Made by a program: the position numbers and the translations under genes. A stretch of 49,591 bases of DNA from contig JAUXMZ010000058.1 in the NCBI GenBank assembly GCA_030683105.1, forward strand, positions 1 through 49,591. The letters are read 5' to 3'. The DNA comes from Burkholderiales bacterium. Lineage in GTDB: Bacteria > Pseudomonadota > Gammaproteobacteria > Burkholderiales > SG8-41. Position 1 is the stretch's first letter, and each line of letters opens with the position of its first letter. Shown here in pieces: positions 33,642 through 42,033 of the stretch. Under the pieces are notes generated by a model. That model did no database searches. It saw only the letters and a program-made list of their open reading frames with translations, and was not told the origin of the DNA.

Positions 33642-35045
33642 TTATAACTTCCGCACATCGGTGATGCGGCCGGTGACCGCAGCCGCGGCGACCATCGCCG
33701 GGCTCATCAGGTGGGTGCGCGAACCCTTGCCCTGGCGGCCTTCGAAATTGCGGTTCGATGTCGACGCGCAGCGCTCGCCCGCGGGCACGATATCGCCGTT
33801 CATCGAGGCGCAACTCGAGCAGCCCGAGGCGCGCCAGTCGAAGCCGGCCTCGCGGAAAATCCGGTCCAGCCCCTCGGCTTCCGCCTGGCGCTTGATTGTG
33901 GTCGAACCGGGCGACACCCACGATGGCACTGTCACTTTCCTGCCCTTGAGTACCGCGGCGGCGGCGCGCAGGTCCTCGATGCGGCCATTGGTGCAGGTGC
34001 CAATGAAGGCGCGGTCGATTTTCACCTGTTGCAGCGGCGTGCCGGGCGTGAGGCCCGTATAGCGCAGCGCCTGTTCCATGCGCGCGCGCCGGTCGGCATC
34101 AGAAACGGAGGCGGGATCGGGCACAGCGGCGCTGACCGGCAGCGCATCCTCGGGGCTGGTGCCCCAGGTCACCATGGGCTCGAGCGCGCGCGCGTCCAGT
34201 GTGACTTCGCGGTCGAACGTCGCGCCCTCGTCGGTCGGCAGCGTGCGCCACAGCGCGAGCGCCTGGTCCCAGTGGGCGCCGCGCGGCGCGTATTCGCGGC
34301 CATGCAGATATTCAAAAGTGGTGTCATCCGGGGCCACCATGCCGGCGCGCGCGCCGGCCTCGATCGACATATTGCACACCGTCATGCGGCCTTCGATGCT
34401 GAGCGCGCGCATCGCGGCGCCGGCGTATTCGATCGCATGACCGGTGCCGCCGGCGGTGCCGATTTTGGCGATGATGGCGAGGATCACGTCCTTGGCGCTG
34501 ACGCCGGGGCCGAGCGCGCCGTCGACCGTGATGCGCAGCGTCTTCGGTTTTTTCTGCCACAGGCATTGCGTGGCGAGAATCTGCTTCAGGTGCGAAGCGC
34601 CGATGCCAACCGCAAGCGCGCCCAGCGCGCCGTGGGTCGAGGTGTGCGAATCGCCGCAGGTGACGATTAGGCCGGGTTGGGTGATGCCGAGTTCCGGGCC
34701 GACGACGTGCACGATGCCCTGGCGCGGATCGTCGATGCCGAAGTGCACGACGTCGTTGGCACGCGCATTGTTTTCGAGCAGCTCCAGCATGTTGCGCACT
34801 TCGGGATCGGCGATGCCCGCCATGCCGCGCTCGCGGTTGAGTGTGGGCACGTAGTGGTCGGCCACGGCAAAGGTCTGGCGCGGTTTGCGCACATTGCGGC
34901 CCTCCTTGGCCAGTGCGCCGAACGCGAACATCGAGCCTTCGTGCACGAAGTTGCGGTCGACGTGCAGCAGCGCGTCGCTGTCGCCACGTTGCACGATCAC
35001 ATGGCGCCGCCAGATTTTCTCGAACAGGGTGTGCGGAGTATTCAT
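33642..35045 (-). CDS. leuC: Isopropylmalate isomerase-type large subunit (LeuC-like)
   Basis: A 467-residue aconitase-superfamily subunit with all [4Fe-4S] ligands: Cys351 (GTCTNGR), Cys409 and Cys412 (GCSSCASMNGD). CGDSHTSTHGA and the C-terminal CASTSNRNFEGRQG signature are intact. Several sites differ from biosynthetic LeuC: HYVPTLNRERG in place of HNVSTQ, CTNGR for CTNSR, SPGSTTIK for VPGSG.VK. It is therefore probably a catabolic paralogue. An adjacent isocitrate-lyase-like gene recalls the dimethylmaleate hydratase/2,3-dimethylmalate lyase pair known from nicotinate degradation. The true substrate is not readable from sequence. Confidence 0.88.
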   Translation of the reverse strand: MNTPHTLFEKIWRRHVIVQRGDSDALLHVDRNFVHEGSMFAFGALAKEGRNVRKPRQTFAVADHYVPTLNRERGMAGIADPEVRNMLELLENNARANDVVHFGIDDPRQGIVHVVGPELGITQPGLIVTCGDSHTSTHGALGALAVGIGASHLKQILATQCLWQKKPKTLRITVDGALGPGVSAKDVILAIIAKIGTAGGTGHAIEYAGAAMRALSIEGRMTVCNMSIEAGARAGMVAPDDTTFEYLHGREYAPRGAHWDQALALWRTLPTDEGATFDREVTLDARALEPMVTWGTSPEDALPVSAAVPDPASVSDADRRARMEQALRYTGLTPGTPLQQVKIDRAFIGTCTNGRIEDLRAAAAVLKGRKVTVPSWVSPGSTTIKRQAEAEGLDRIFREAGFDWRASGCSSCASMNGDIVPAGERCASTSNRNFEGRQGKGSRTHLMSPAMVAAAAVTGRITDVRKL

Positions 35046-35065
35046 TGAAAAAGCCTAAAAACGTT

Positions 35066-35248
35066 TAGCCACAGAGGACACAGAGATCACAGAGAAACCA
35101 TAAATCAAGCGAGTATGTTACTTCAGGTTTTTCGATGAGGAGGTCGGCATAAAGATGGGATAGCCGCAATTCATCCGCAGGGCATTGCAAAAAGCATCAT
35201 TGTTTAAATTCTCTGTGTCCTCTGTGTCCTCTGTGATCTCTGTGGCTA
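35066..35248. repeat. Inverted pair of 9-bp CACAGAGNN arrays
   Basis: TAGCCACAGAGGACACAGAG begins the left arm (35066-35094); the right arm (35211-35248) is its reverse complement with one extra nonamer. The loop is about 115 bases. The right arm ends in the TAG stop codon of the isocitrate-lyase-like gene. Confidence 0.78.
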
Positions 35249-36142
35249 AAGACCTGCTCGCTGGTCTTCCGGCACGCCGTAGCGCGCCTCGAGTTCCTGG
35301 ATTTCCGGCAGTCCGGCGATGTCGGTGAACTGTTTGAAGGTCGCGACCTTGTCGCGCAGATGGGCGATGCTGCCGGTGCGCTTGAGTTCCTTGAGCAGGT
35401 TCTGCATCGCCGGGATCGCGGCGAGGATCAGCCAGTTGGGATAGATCGCCAGTCTGAACCCGAGGCGGCCCAGTTCGTCGGCGGGCAGATCGGGGGTCTT
35501 GCCGCTGGCCGCCATGTTGTAGAGCAGAGGCACGCCTTTGAAGTGATTCGCGACGCGCTCGACCTCGGCGCGGCCCACCGGCGCCTCGATGAACAACACG
35601 TCGGCGCCAGCTTCGCGATAACGCTCGCCGCGCTCGAGCGCCGCGTCCAGGCCTTCGACGGCGATGGCGTCGGTGCGCGTGATGATCACGAAATCGGGAT
35701 CGCGCCGCGCATCGCACGCCGCCTTGATTTTCGCCACCATTTCCGCGGTCGGGATCACGCGCTTGCCCGCGAGATGGCCGCAGCGCTTGGGCCACGCCTG
35801 GTCCTCGATGTGCACGCCGGCGACGCCGGCTTTTTCGTAATCGCGTATGGTGCGGCGGGTATTGATCGGATTGCCATAGCCGGTATCGGCATCGGCCACC
35901 ACCGGCAGGCCGGAGGCGTCGACGATGCGTCCGGAGTTGTCGATCATTTCGCTCGCGGTGAGCAATCCGACGTCGGGCATGCCCAGCCGCGTGAGGCTGG
36001 TGCCGAAGCCGGTCATGTACACCGCGTCGAAGCCTTCGAGCGCCACCAGCCGCGCGGCGAGCGCATCGGCCACGCCGGGCGCAACGGTGCACTGTGGACG
36101 CGCCAGCAGATTGCGCAAGCGGGTGGTAAGTCGTTCAGTCAT
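35246..36142 (-). CDS. Isocitrate lyase/PEP mutase superfamily lyase (PrpB/2,3-dimethylmalate lyase-like)
   Basis: A 298-residue TIM barrel with the superfamily motifs: DADTGYGNP (84-92) for Mg binding, HIEDQ (111-115) and the active-site loop KRCGHLAGK (119-127) with catalytic Cys121. It should split a 2-hydroxy-dicarboxylate into an oxoacid and a carboxylate, as 2-methylisocitrate lyase or 2,3-dimethylmalate lyase do. No prpC or prpR is present, so a normal methylcitrate cycle is not evident. It is followed downstream by the LeuC-like gene. Substrate assignment is inference. Confidence 0.9.
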   Translation of the reverse strand: MTERLTTRLRNLLARPQCTVAPGVADALAARLVALEGFDAVYMTGFGTSLTRLGMPDVGLLTASEMIDNSGRIVDASGLPVVADADTGYGNPINTRRTIRDYEKAGVAGVHIEDQAWPKRCGHLAGKRVIPTAEMVAKIKAACDARRDPDFVIITRTDAIAVEGLDAALERGERYREAGADVLFIEAPVGRAEVERVANHFKGVPLLYNMAASGKTPDLPADELGRLGFRLAIYPNWLILAAIPAMQNLLKELKRTGSIAHLRDKVATFKQFTDIAGLPEIQELEARYGVPEDQRAGL

Positions 36143-36193
36143 GATTAGTATCCTGCAAAAGAAGGTGATGTGATTATAGCCGGCGCAATACGG

Positions 36194-37123
36194 TCAACCT
36201 GCGGCGCGGGCATCGCTGCAGGCCAGGCGGGAAAGCAGATAATCGACCTCGGCGCGCGCGGTGGATGACAGCGCCGAGGCCGGCTTGCGCTGGGCGTCGG
36301 AGGCGATCGCCCCGCGTTTTTGCAGCACATATTTGCGCACCGCCAGGCCGATGCCCGGCTGTTGCTCGTAGCGCAGCAGCGGCAGGTGGGCATCGAACAG
36401 GTCGTGGGCCCGGTCGCGCCGGCCGGCCGCGCACAGCTTGACCAGCTCGACCAGCATGTCGGGAAAAGCATAGCCCGTCATCGCGCCGTCGGCGCCGCGC
36501 TCGATCTCGAAATCAAGGAAGATCCCGCCGTTGCCGGTGAGTATCGACACATGCCGCATGCGGCCGTTGCGTTCAAGATCGCGCAGCGCCGAGATTTTCT
36601 CGAGCCCGGGCCAGTCCTCGAGCTTGAGCATCACGCACGACGGGTTCTCGGCGACGATGCGGCGCAGGATTTCCGCCGTCATCACGACGCTGAACGCCAA
36701 AGGGTAGTCCTGGACTGCGAACGGGACGTCGCCGCCTATGGCTTCGCAAGCCTGCCGATAGTAGCCGGCCACCTGATCATCGGTACGCAGCGAGGGCGGC
36801 GGCGCGATCATCACGCCCGCGGCCCCCGCATCCATGGCCTGGCGCGCGAGGGAGCGCATGGCCGCGAATCCGGGTGAGGTGACGCCGACGATGACAGGTA
36901 TCCTGCCGGCCCGTTTTACGAACTGCCTGACCAGCGCAATGGATTCTTCAGCGTCCAGCTTGGGGGCTTCCCCCATGACGCCCAGCACGGTGAGCCCGGT
37001 GACCCCGCATTCGAGATAGAAATCCGCCAGACGATCGACGGATGCCGCGTCCACCCGGCCGTCCGGATAAAACGGGGTGGCCGCGATGGTAAACACCCCC
37101 GATGCCTGCTCATTCAACAGCAT
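36194..37123 (-). CDS. DapA-like class I aldolase/lyase
   Basis: A 309-residue protein of the dihydrodipicolinate synthase/N-acetylneuraminate lyase family. The Schiff-base Lys167 (VMLKLED) and the catalytic Tyr140 (VQDYP) are present. The usual GTTGE motif reads GVMGE (48-52), which argues against true DapA and for a catabolic 2-oxo-acid aldolase or dehydratase. It is 51 bases upstream of the lyase gene on the same strand, within the ten-gene leftward block. The reaction likely yields or uses pyruvate. Confidence 0.88.
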   Translation of the reverse strand: MLLNEQASGVFTIAATPFYPDGRVDAASVDRLADFYLECGVTGLTVLGVMGEAPKLDAEESIALVRQFVKRAGRIPVIVGVTSPGFAAMRSLARQAMDAGAAGVMIAPPPSLRTDDQVAGYYRQACEAIGGDVPFAVQDYPLAFSVVMTAEILRRIVAENPSCVMLKLEDWPGLEKISALRDLERNGRMRHVSILTGNGGIFLDFEIERGADGAMTGYAFPDMLVELVKLCAAGRRDRAHDLFDAHLPLLRYEQQPGIGLAVRKYVLQKRGAIASDAQRKPASALSSTARAEVDYLLSRLACSDARAAG

Positions 37124-37150
37124 GCTTGCGCTCCTCGCGCCGCGCGGCGG

Positions 37151-38344
37151 TCAGATTGCGCCGTGCTGTTTTAGACCGGCGATCTGCGCCGCATCGTAGC
37201 CGAGTTCACCGAGAATCTCCGCGGTGTTTTCTCCGCGACCCGGGGCGACCCGGCGGATCGGCGGCAGCTGTCCGCCGGCGAGCCGCACGCCCTGCGCCAC
37301 CAGCGCGATGTCGCCCAGCACGGGATGGTGCACCGGCTGCGCCATGCCGAGCTGCTGAACCTGCGGGTCGGCAAACACCTGGTCCATGCTGTAAATCGGA
37401 CCGCACGGCACGCCAGCCTGGTTCAGCGCCTCTATGCATTCCGCGGAAGTGCGCCGGGCGGTGTGCTCGCCGATGATGGCGTGCAGCTGGTCGCGATTTT
37501 TGGAGCGCAGTTCATAGGTGGCGTAATCCGGATCGCGGGCGAGTTCCGGCATGTCGAGCACGCGGCACAGGCGCTCGAACAGCTTGCCGGAAGCCGCGAT
37601 GTTGATGTGGCCGTCGGCCGTTTTGAACACGCCGGTGGGAATAGCCGTGGGATGATTGTTGCCGGCCTGCTTGGGCACTTCGCGTTTGACCAGCCAGCGC
37701 GCCGACTGGAAATCGGTGAGCGCGATCAGCGCCTGCAGCAACGAGGTCTGCACCCACTGGCCTTCACCGGTGTGCTCGCGTTGCAAGAGCGCCAACACGA
37801 TGCCGAACGCGCAGTACAACCCCGCGGTGCTGTCGGACACCGCAACGCCAACGCGCACGGGGCCCTGTCCCGGCAGGCCGGTGATGGACATTAATCCACC
37901 CATGCCCTGCACCACCTGGTCGAGGCCGGGGCGGTCCTTATATGGGCCTTCCTGGCCGAAACCGGAAATGCTGCCGTAAACGAGGCGCGGGTTGAGCTTG
38001 CGCAGGCTGTCGTAATCGATGCCGAGGCGGTGTTTCACGCCGGGACGAAAATTCTCGACCACCACGTCGGCTTTTGCCGCCAGCCGTTTGAACACGTCCA
38101 AACCTTCCGGCTTTTTGAGATTGAGGGTGATGCTGCGCTTGTTGCGGTGCAGATTCTGGAAATCCGCGTCGTCACGCTTGTCGAAGGGGCTGCTGTTGTC
38201 GTCGGCAACGTCCGCAGGCTCGATTTTGATGACGTTGGCGCCCCAGTCGGCGAGCTGGCGCACGCAGGTGGGTCCGGAGCGCGCCGTGGTCAGGTCGAGC
38301 ACGGTGTAGCGGGCGAGAGGCAGATTGAGCGGGGCGTCGTTCAT
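37151..38344 (-). CDS. CaiB/BaiF family III CoA-transferase
   Basis: A 397-residue class III CoA-transferase, with the N-terminal VLDLTTARSGPTCVRQLADWG pattern split by one residue from the classic one, the ENFRPGV motif (97-103), and catalytic Asp142 in RPGLDQVVQG. It moves CoA between carboxylic acids through an aspartyl-CoA intermediate. It lies 27 bases upstream of the DapA-like gene and 24 bases downstream of the PrpD-like gene, consistent with one transcript. It probably activates the pathway acid using succinyl-CoA or a similar donor. Confidence 0.92.
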   Translation of the reverse strand: MNDAPLNLPLARYTVLDLTTARSGPTCVRQLADWGANVIKIEPADVADDNSSPFDKRDDADFQNLHRNKRSITLNLKKPEGLDVFKRLAAKADVVVENFRPGVKHRLGIDYDSLRKLNPRLVYGSISGFGQEGPYKDRPGLDQVVQGMGGLMSITGLPGQGPVRVGVAVSDSTAGLYCAFGIVLALLQREHTGEGQWVQTSLLQALIALTDFQSARWLVKREVPKQAGNNHPTAIPTGVFKTADGHINIAASGKLFERLCRVLDMPELARDPDYATYELRSKNRDQLHAIIGEHTARRTSAECIEALNQAGVPCGPIYSMDQVFADPQVQQLGMAQPVHHPVLGDIALVAQGVRLAGGQLPPIRRVAPGRGENTAEILGELGYDAAQIAGLKQHGAI

Positions 38345-38368
38345 TGCAGCGGTCTCCGGTGCGGCGGG

Positions 38369-39730
38369 TCAGACGGCGGCGCGCGCGGGCGCGGCCGAGC
38401 CGTGATCGAAATCGACGTTCGCGAGTTTATCCGCAGCCCACAATTGTTCGAGCAGGCGGCGCGCGGCGCTCTCGCCGATCACCGGTGCGGCGAGCTCCAT
38501 AAACTTGCCATTCAGTTCCTCGTCGGTGAGCGGCAGCTCCGGGTCGCCTTTGCGATAGGGCTGAAAGTGGGCGAACTTGCGGCCGTCGTTGGTTTCGATC
38601 TCGACCTGGGCGGCGCGCTGCGTGGGATAGCCCTTGGACAGATCGGGGTCGGCCACGGCCTCGATTTTGCCCATCAACGTGCGCACGGCGGCGTCGTTCA
38701 GGCGCTCTGGCAGAAAGGCATTGAGGCGCACGCTGCCGTGGACCAGGGCGTGGGCCACGGTGTACTGGATGCTGAACTTGGCCTGGTAATCGCCTTCGGG
38801 CTGACTGTTGTTGATGATGTCCAGTCCCGCCTTGTAGGTTGCGAGGCGGATTTTTTTGATGTCCTGGTGGGTAAAGCCGTGCTCGCGCTGCAGATGCAGA
38901 ACGCCGTCTATCGACGGGAAAGTGTGGCCGCAGCAGCCGTGGTTCTTGAACGTCATCTGCACGATGTGATAATCGCTGCCCAGTCCCGCGGTGGCTTTCG
39001 CCCAGTCGGGCTTGACGCTCATGGCGGCGCCGAAGCCGACTTCGCCCTCGAGGATTTCGAGCGCGCCGGTGACGCCCTGGGCCGCGGCCATCGCCGCCAG
39101 CGCGCCGGCATCGGCCGCATGCCCGCCGTGCAGCGGCTTGCTCATGGCCTGGGAACGGAACGCCTGCTGCAGACCCGCGGCAAAGGTGCCGGAGGTGGCG
39201 AGCGCATGCATGATCTGGTCGCGGGTGCAGCCGAGGATGGTGGCGACCGCTGCTGCTGCGCCGAAGGTGCCGACGGTGGCGGTGGTGTGCCAGTACTTGT
39301 AATGCGAGGGCATCACCGCCTCGCCGATGCGGGTCGAGATTTCGTAGCCGACGATGACGCCGCGCAGAAACAGTTCACCGGAGGCGCCGTGCGCCTGCGC
39401 CGCTGCGAGCGCGGCGGAAATCACCGGGCTGCCCGGATGGTAGCCGGCGTCGCGGTAGATGTCGTCGAATTCCACCGAGTGCGAGGCGGCGCCGTTGATC
39501 AGGGCGGCGGCGCGCAGCGTGGCGCGGCGCCCGGAACCGAGGCGGGCGCGCCCGCGGTCGAGATCTTCGGCCAGCGCCTGTTCGAGCAGTATGGCCGGCG
39601 TGACCGTGCTGCCGGGCAGCAGCGACGCATACCAGTCGATGACGGCGCGCTTGGCATGATGGATGACTTCAGCCGGCAGCGTCGAGGTCTGCTCGCGGAT
39701 GGCGTAATCGGCGATCTTCTGCATCAGCAT
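38369..39730 (-). CDS. MmgE/PrpD-family protein, paralogue 1
   Basis: A 453-residue MmgE/PrpD protein: N-terminal helical domain with the AKRAVIDWYASLLPGS start, central substrate region with HGGHAADAGALAA, and a small C-terminal beta domain. Characterised relatives are 2-methylcitrate dehydratase and cis-aconitate decarboxylase. It is one of two paralogues in the same block (other at 43486-44871), with limited identity, so they may act on different stereoisomers or successive intermediates. Confidence 0.9.
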   Translation of the reverse strand: MLMQKIADYAIREQTSTLPAEVIHHAKRAVIDWYASLLPGSTVTPAILLEQALAEDLDRGRARLGSGRRATLRAAALINGAASHSVEFDDIYRDAGYHPGSPVISAALAAAQAHGASGELFLRGVIVGYEISTRIGEAVMPSHYKYWHTTATVGTFGAAAAVATILGCTRDQIMHALATSGTFAAGLQQAFRSQAMSKPLHGGHAADAGALAAMAAAQGVTGALEILEGEVGFGAAMSVKPDWAKATAGLGSDYHIVQMTFKNHGCCGHTFPSIDGVLHLQREHGFTHQDIKKIRLATYKAGLDIINNSQPEGDYQAKFSIQYTVAHALVHGSVRLNAFLPERLNDAAVRTLMGKIEAVADPDLSKGYPTQRAAQVEIETNDGRKFAHFQPYRKGDPELPLTDEELNGKFMELAAPVIGESAARRLLEQLWAADKLANVDFDHGSAAPARAAV

Positions 39731-39743
39731 GGGGTAACCTCGG

Positions 39744-39771
39744 TGATTAGTGATTGGTGATTAGTGATTAG
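39744..39771. repeat. Tandem 7-bp repeats before the first PrpD gene
   Basis: Four direct copies of GTGATTA/GTGATTG in exact register, 13 bases upstream of the leftward PrpD start codon. Same unit and placement as the array at 26214-26255. Confidence 0.8.
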
Positions 39772-39835
39772 TGAGGTCTGAAAAGTCCGCGTTTGCAGCG
39801 CGCTTGCAGCTTACCCCACACTTGGCGCTAAGCTA

Positions 39836-41926
39836 TTATCGTTGTTGATTGTCCCGCTGGACGATGAGTCCGTCTACGGCCACCACACCGTGTCCTTCGG
39901 GTTTGACGAGGAGCGGGTTGATTTCCGCCTCGGCGATGCTGGCAAGGTGGGCGAGCTGCGAAAACGCGCTCACGGTGCGCGCGAGCGCCGCGCAATCGCC
40001 GGCAGGCAGGCCGCGGTAGCCTCGTATCGTCGCCAGCCCTCTGACCTCGCTGATCATGCGCGCGGCGTCCTCGATGCTGACCGGCGCCATGCGCATCGCG
40101 AAGTCGTGATAGATCTCGGCGAGCACGCCGCCGACACCTAAAACGACCACCGGCCCGACCTGGGGATCGCGCTTGAATCCGAGGATGACCTCCGCCAGCC
40201 CTTGTTCCATGTGCTGCACGAGGATGCCGTTGATTTTTGCGCCGGGATGTTTAGCGCCGACGCGGTCAAGTATGTTTTTCGCCGCGGCCTTGAGCGCGCC
40301 GGCATCGGCGATGTTGAGCACGACGCCGCCGGCGTCGGTCTTGTGCGCGATGTCGGGCGACAATATTTTCGCCACCACCGGAAAATCGATCGCCGCGCTG
40401 TCTTCGGGCGCCTTAATGACCGTGGTTGCCGCCACGGGCACGCCTAGAGCGGCAAACACGCCGCACGCATCGTGTTCGTTCAACTGGGTTGCGTTGGCTG
40501 CGGCGAGCAGCGACGTGGCGGCATCGATGCGCGGGCAGTCAGCCGCGGGTGCTTCGACCGGAGGCTGCCAGTTGCGCCAAGCATGTATCGCGTCGGCGCA
40601 GGATTCGGGCGTGCGAAAGCCGGCCAGCCCCGCTTCCGACAGCAGCCTGAGCGAGGCTTCCGCGTGCGGCGCTAGAAACACCGCGAGCGCCTTGTCGCGC
40701 CGGTCCGCTTCGATGACGGGAGCGACCGCGATCTCCGGATAAAACTGCGCGGAGCTGCCGGCCACCGCCAGCACCATTTCGCAATGGTCGGAGGCGAGCA
40801 GTTCGTCGAGCACCGCGCTGTAGATTTCCTTTTTGGCGCCGGCGAGCGTCAGGTCGGTCACGCGCGATGCGCTGATCTTGATGTTTTTCTGCGCCAGGTT
40901 GGCGATCACCCGTTGCGTCGGCGGCACGACGTCCAGACCGTAGGTGCCGAGCCGGTCGACGACGCAGGCAGCGCCCCCGCCGGTGGTGGTCATCACGGCG
41001 ATGCGGTGGCGGGCACGCGGTTTCTGATTCGCGATCAGCGCCGGCAGCTCGAACAGGGTTTCCAACATGTCCACGCGCAGCATGCCCTGGGCCCGGAAGA
41101 AAGTGTCTGCCATCGCGTCGGAGCCGGCCATCGCGCCGGTGTGCGAGGCGGCCATGTCCTGGCCAACCTCGGACCGGCCGAGCTTGTAGACGATGATGGG
41201 CTTGCCAGCGGCGTGGGCGCGGCGTCCGGCGCGCGCCAGATGCACGGCGTCGCGTATCGTTTCCATGAACAGCAGGATCGCGCTGGTGTGCGGGTCGTCC
41301 ACCAGCATGTCCGCGAGCTCGCCGACGCCGATGTCGGCTTCGTTGCCGACGGAAATCAGTTTGGAAAATCCGGCGCCGCGGCCGAGCCCGCGCGACAGCA
41401 GCCCGCCGGTCATGCTGCCGCTTTGTGACACCACGGCGATCGATCCGGGTTTGATGTCGGCCTTCTCCAGCACGGCGTTGACCGAGATCGCGAGATGGGT
41501 CTGGCTGCTGAAGAGCCCGATGCAGTTGGGGCCGATCAGGCGCACGCCGCCGGCGCGCGCGATGGCGACCAGTTCATCCTGGGCGCAGCGGCCCGCGGCT
41601 CCCGTTTCCGCAAAGCCGTCGCTGTAGATGGTGACCACCGGGATTTTTTTGGCCACACATTGCTCGAGCGCTTTTTTGACGGCGGGCGCCGGCACCATGA
41701 TGAACGCATGATCGATATCGTCGGGCACCGCGGTGACATCCGGGTAGGCCTTGTCGCCGAAGATTTCGTCGCGCCCGGGATTGATCGGGAAAATTTTTCC
41801 GGGGTAGCCGAATTTGCGCAGATAGCGCTGCGGGCGCGAGGTGTTCTTTTTGGCGTCGCTGGAGGCGCCGATTAACGCGACCGAACGCGGCGCGAACACT
41901 GCTTGGTAAAGTTTCTGGTTAGACAT
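39836..41926 (-). CDS. ADP-forming acyl-CoA synthetase (acetate-CoA ligase type, fused subunits)
   Basis: A 696-residue protein with the fused alpha-beta layout. A CoA-binding Rossmann domain (about 8-135, RSVALIGASS and IGPNCIGL) is followed by a succinyl-CoA-ligase-like domain (150-290, VSQSG, phosphorylated His262 in SHTGAMAG), an intermediate domain, and a C-terminal ATP-grasp (about 480-690, KILSPDIAHKTDAGGV). It makes acyl-CoA from acid, ATP and CoA, giving ADP, or runs in reverse to conserve energy. It sits between the PrpD and acyl-CoA dehydrogenase genes, so it probably activates the substrate of the pathway. Confidence 0.92.
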   Translation of the reverse strand: MSNQKLYQAVFAPRSVALIGASSDAKKNTSRPQRYLRKFGYPGKIFPINPGRDEIFGDKAYPDVTAVPDDIDHAFIMVPAPAVKKALEQCVAKKIPVVTIYSDGFAETGAAGRCAQDELVAIARAGGVRLIGPNCIGLFSSQTHLAISVNAVLEKADIKPGSIAVVSQSGSMTGGLLSRGLGRGAGFSKLISVGNEADIGVGELADMLVDDPHTSAILLFMETIRDAVHLARAGRRAHAAGKPIIVYKLGRSEVGQDMAASHTGAMAGSDAMADTFFRAQGMLRVDMLETLFELPALIANQKPRARHRIAVMTTTGGGAACVVDRLGTYGLDVVPPTQRVIANLAQKNIKISASRVTDLTLAGAKKEIYSAVLDELLASDHCEMVLAVAGSSAQFYPEIAVAPVIEADRRDKALAVFLAPHAEASLRLLSEAGLAGFRTPESCADAIHAWRNWQPPVEAPAADCPRIDAATSLLAAANATQLNEHDACGVFAALGVPVAATTVIKAPEDSAAIDFPVVAKILSPDIAHKTDAGGVVLNIADAGALKAAAKNILDRVGAKHPGAKINGILVQHMEQGLAEVILGFKRDPQVGPVVVLGVGGVLAEIYHDFAMRMAPVSIEDAARMISEVRGLATIRGYRGLPAGDCAALARTVSAFSQLAHLASIAEAEINPLLVKPEGHGVVAVDGLIVQRDNQQR

Positions 41927-41946
41927 ATATAAGGATAAAAGCTTTT

Positions 41947-42024
41947 GCCACAGAGATCACAGAGATCACAGAGGAAAAGCGGATCGAAAAAGAAGTTCTC
42001 TGTGTGCTCTGTGTCCTCTGTGGC
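41947..42024. repeat. Compact inverted pair of 9-bp CACAGAGAT arrays
   Basis: GCCACAGAGATCACAGAGAT begins the left arm (41947-41974), and the right arm (41996-42024) is nearly its reverse complement, with only about 21 bases between. It fills the gap between the CoA ligase and acyl-CoA dehydrogenase genes and could stall or protect the mRNA. Confidence 0.78.
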
Positions 42025-42033
42025 TTAAGGGTT

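Noticed and set aside
38030-39760. 576-codon open frame on the plus strand
   Set aside because: Antisense shadow of CaiB and PrpD genes.
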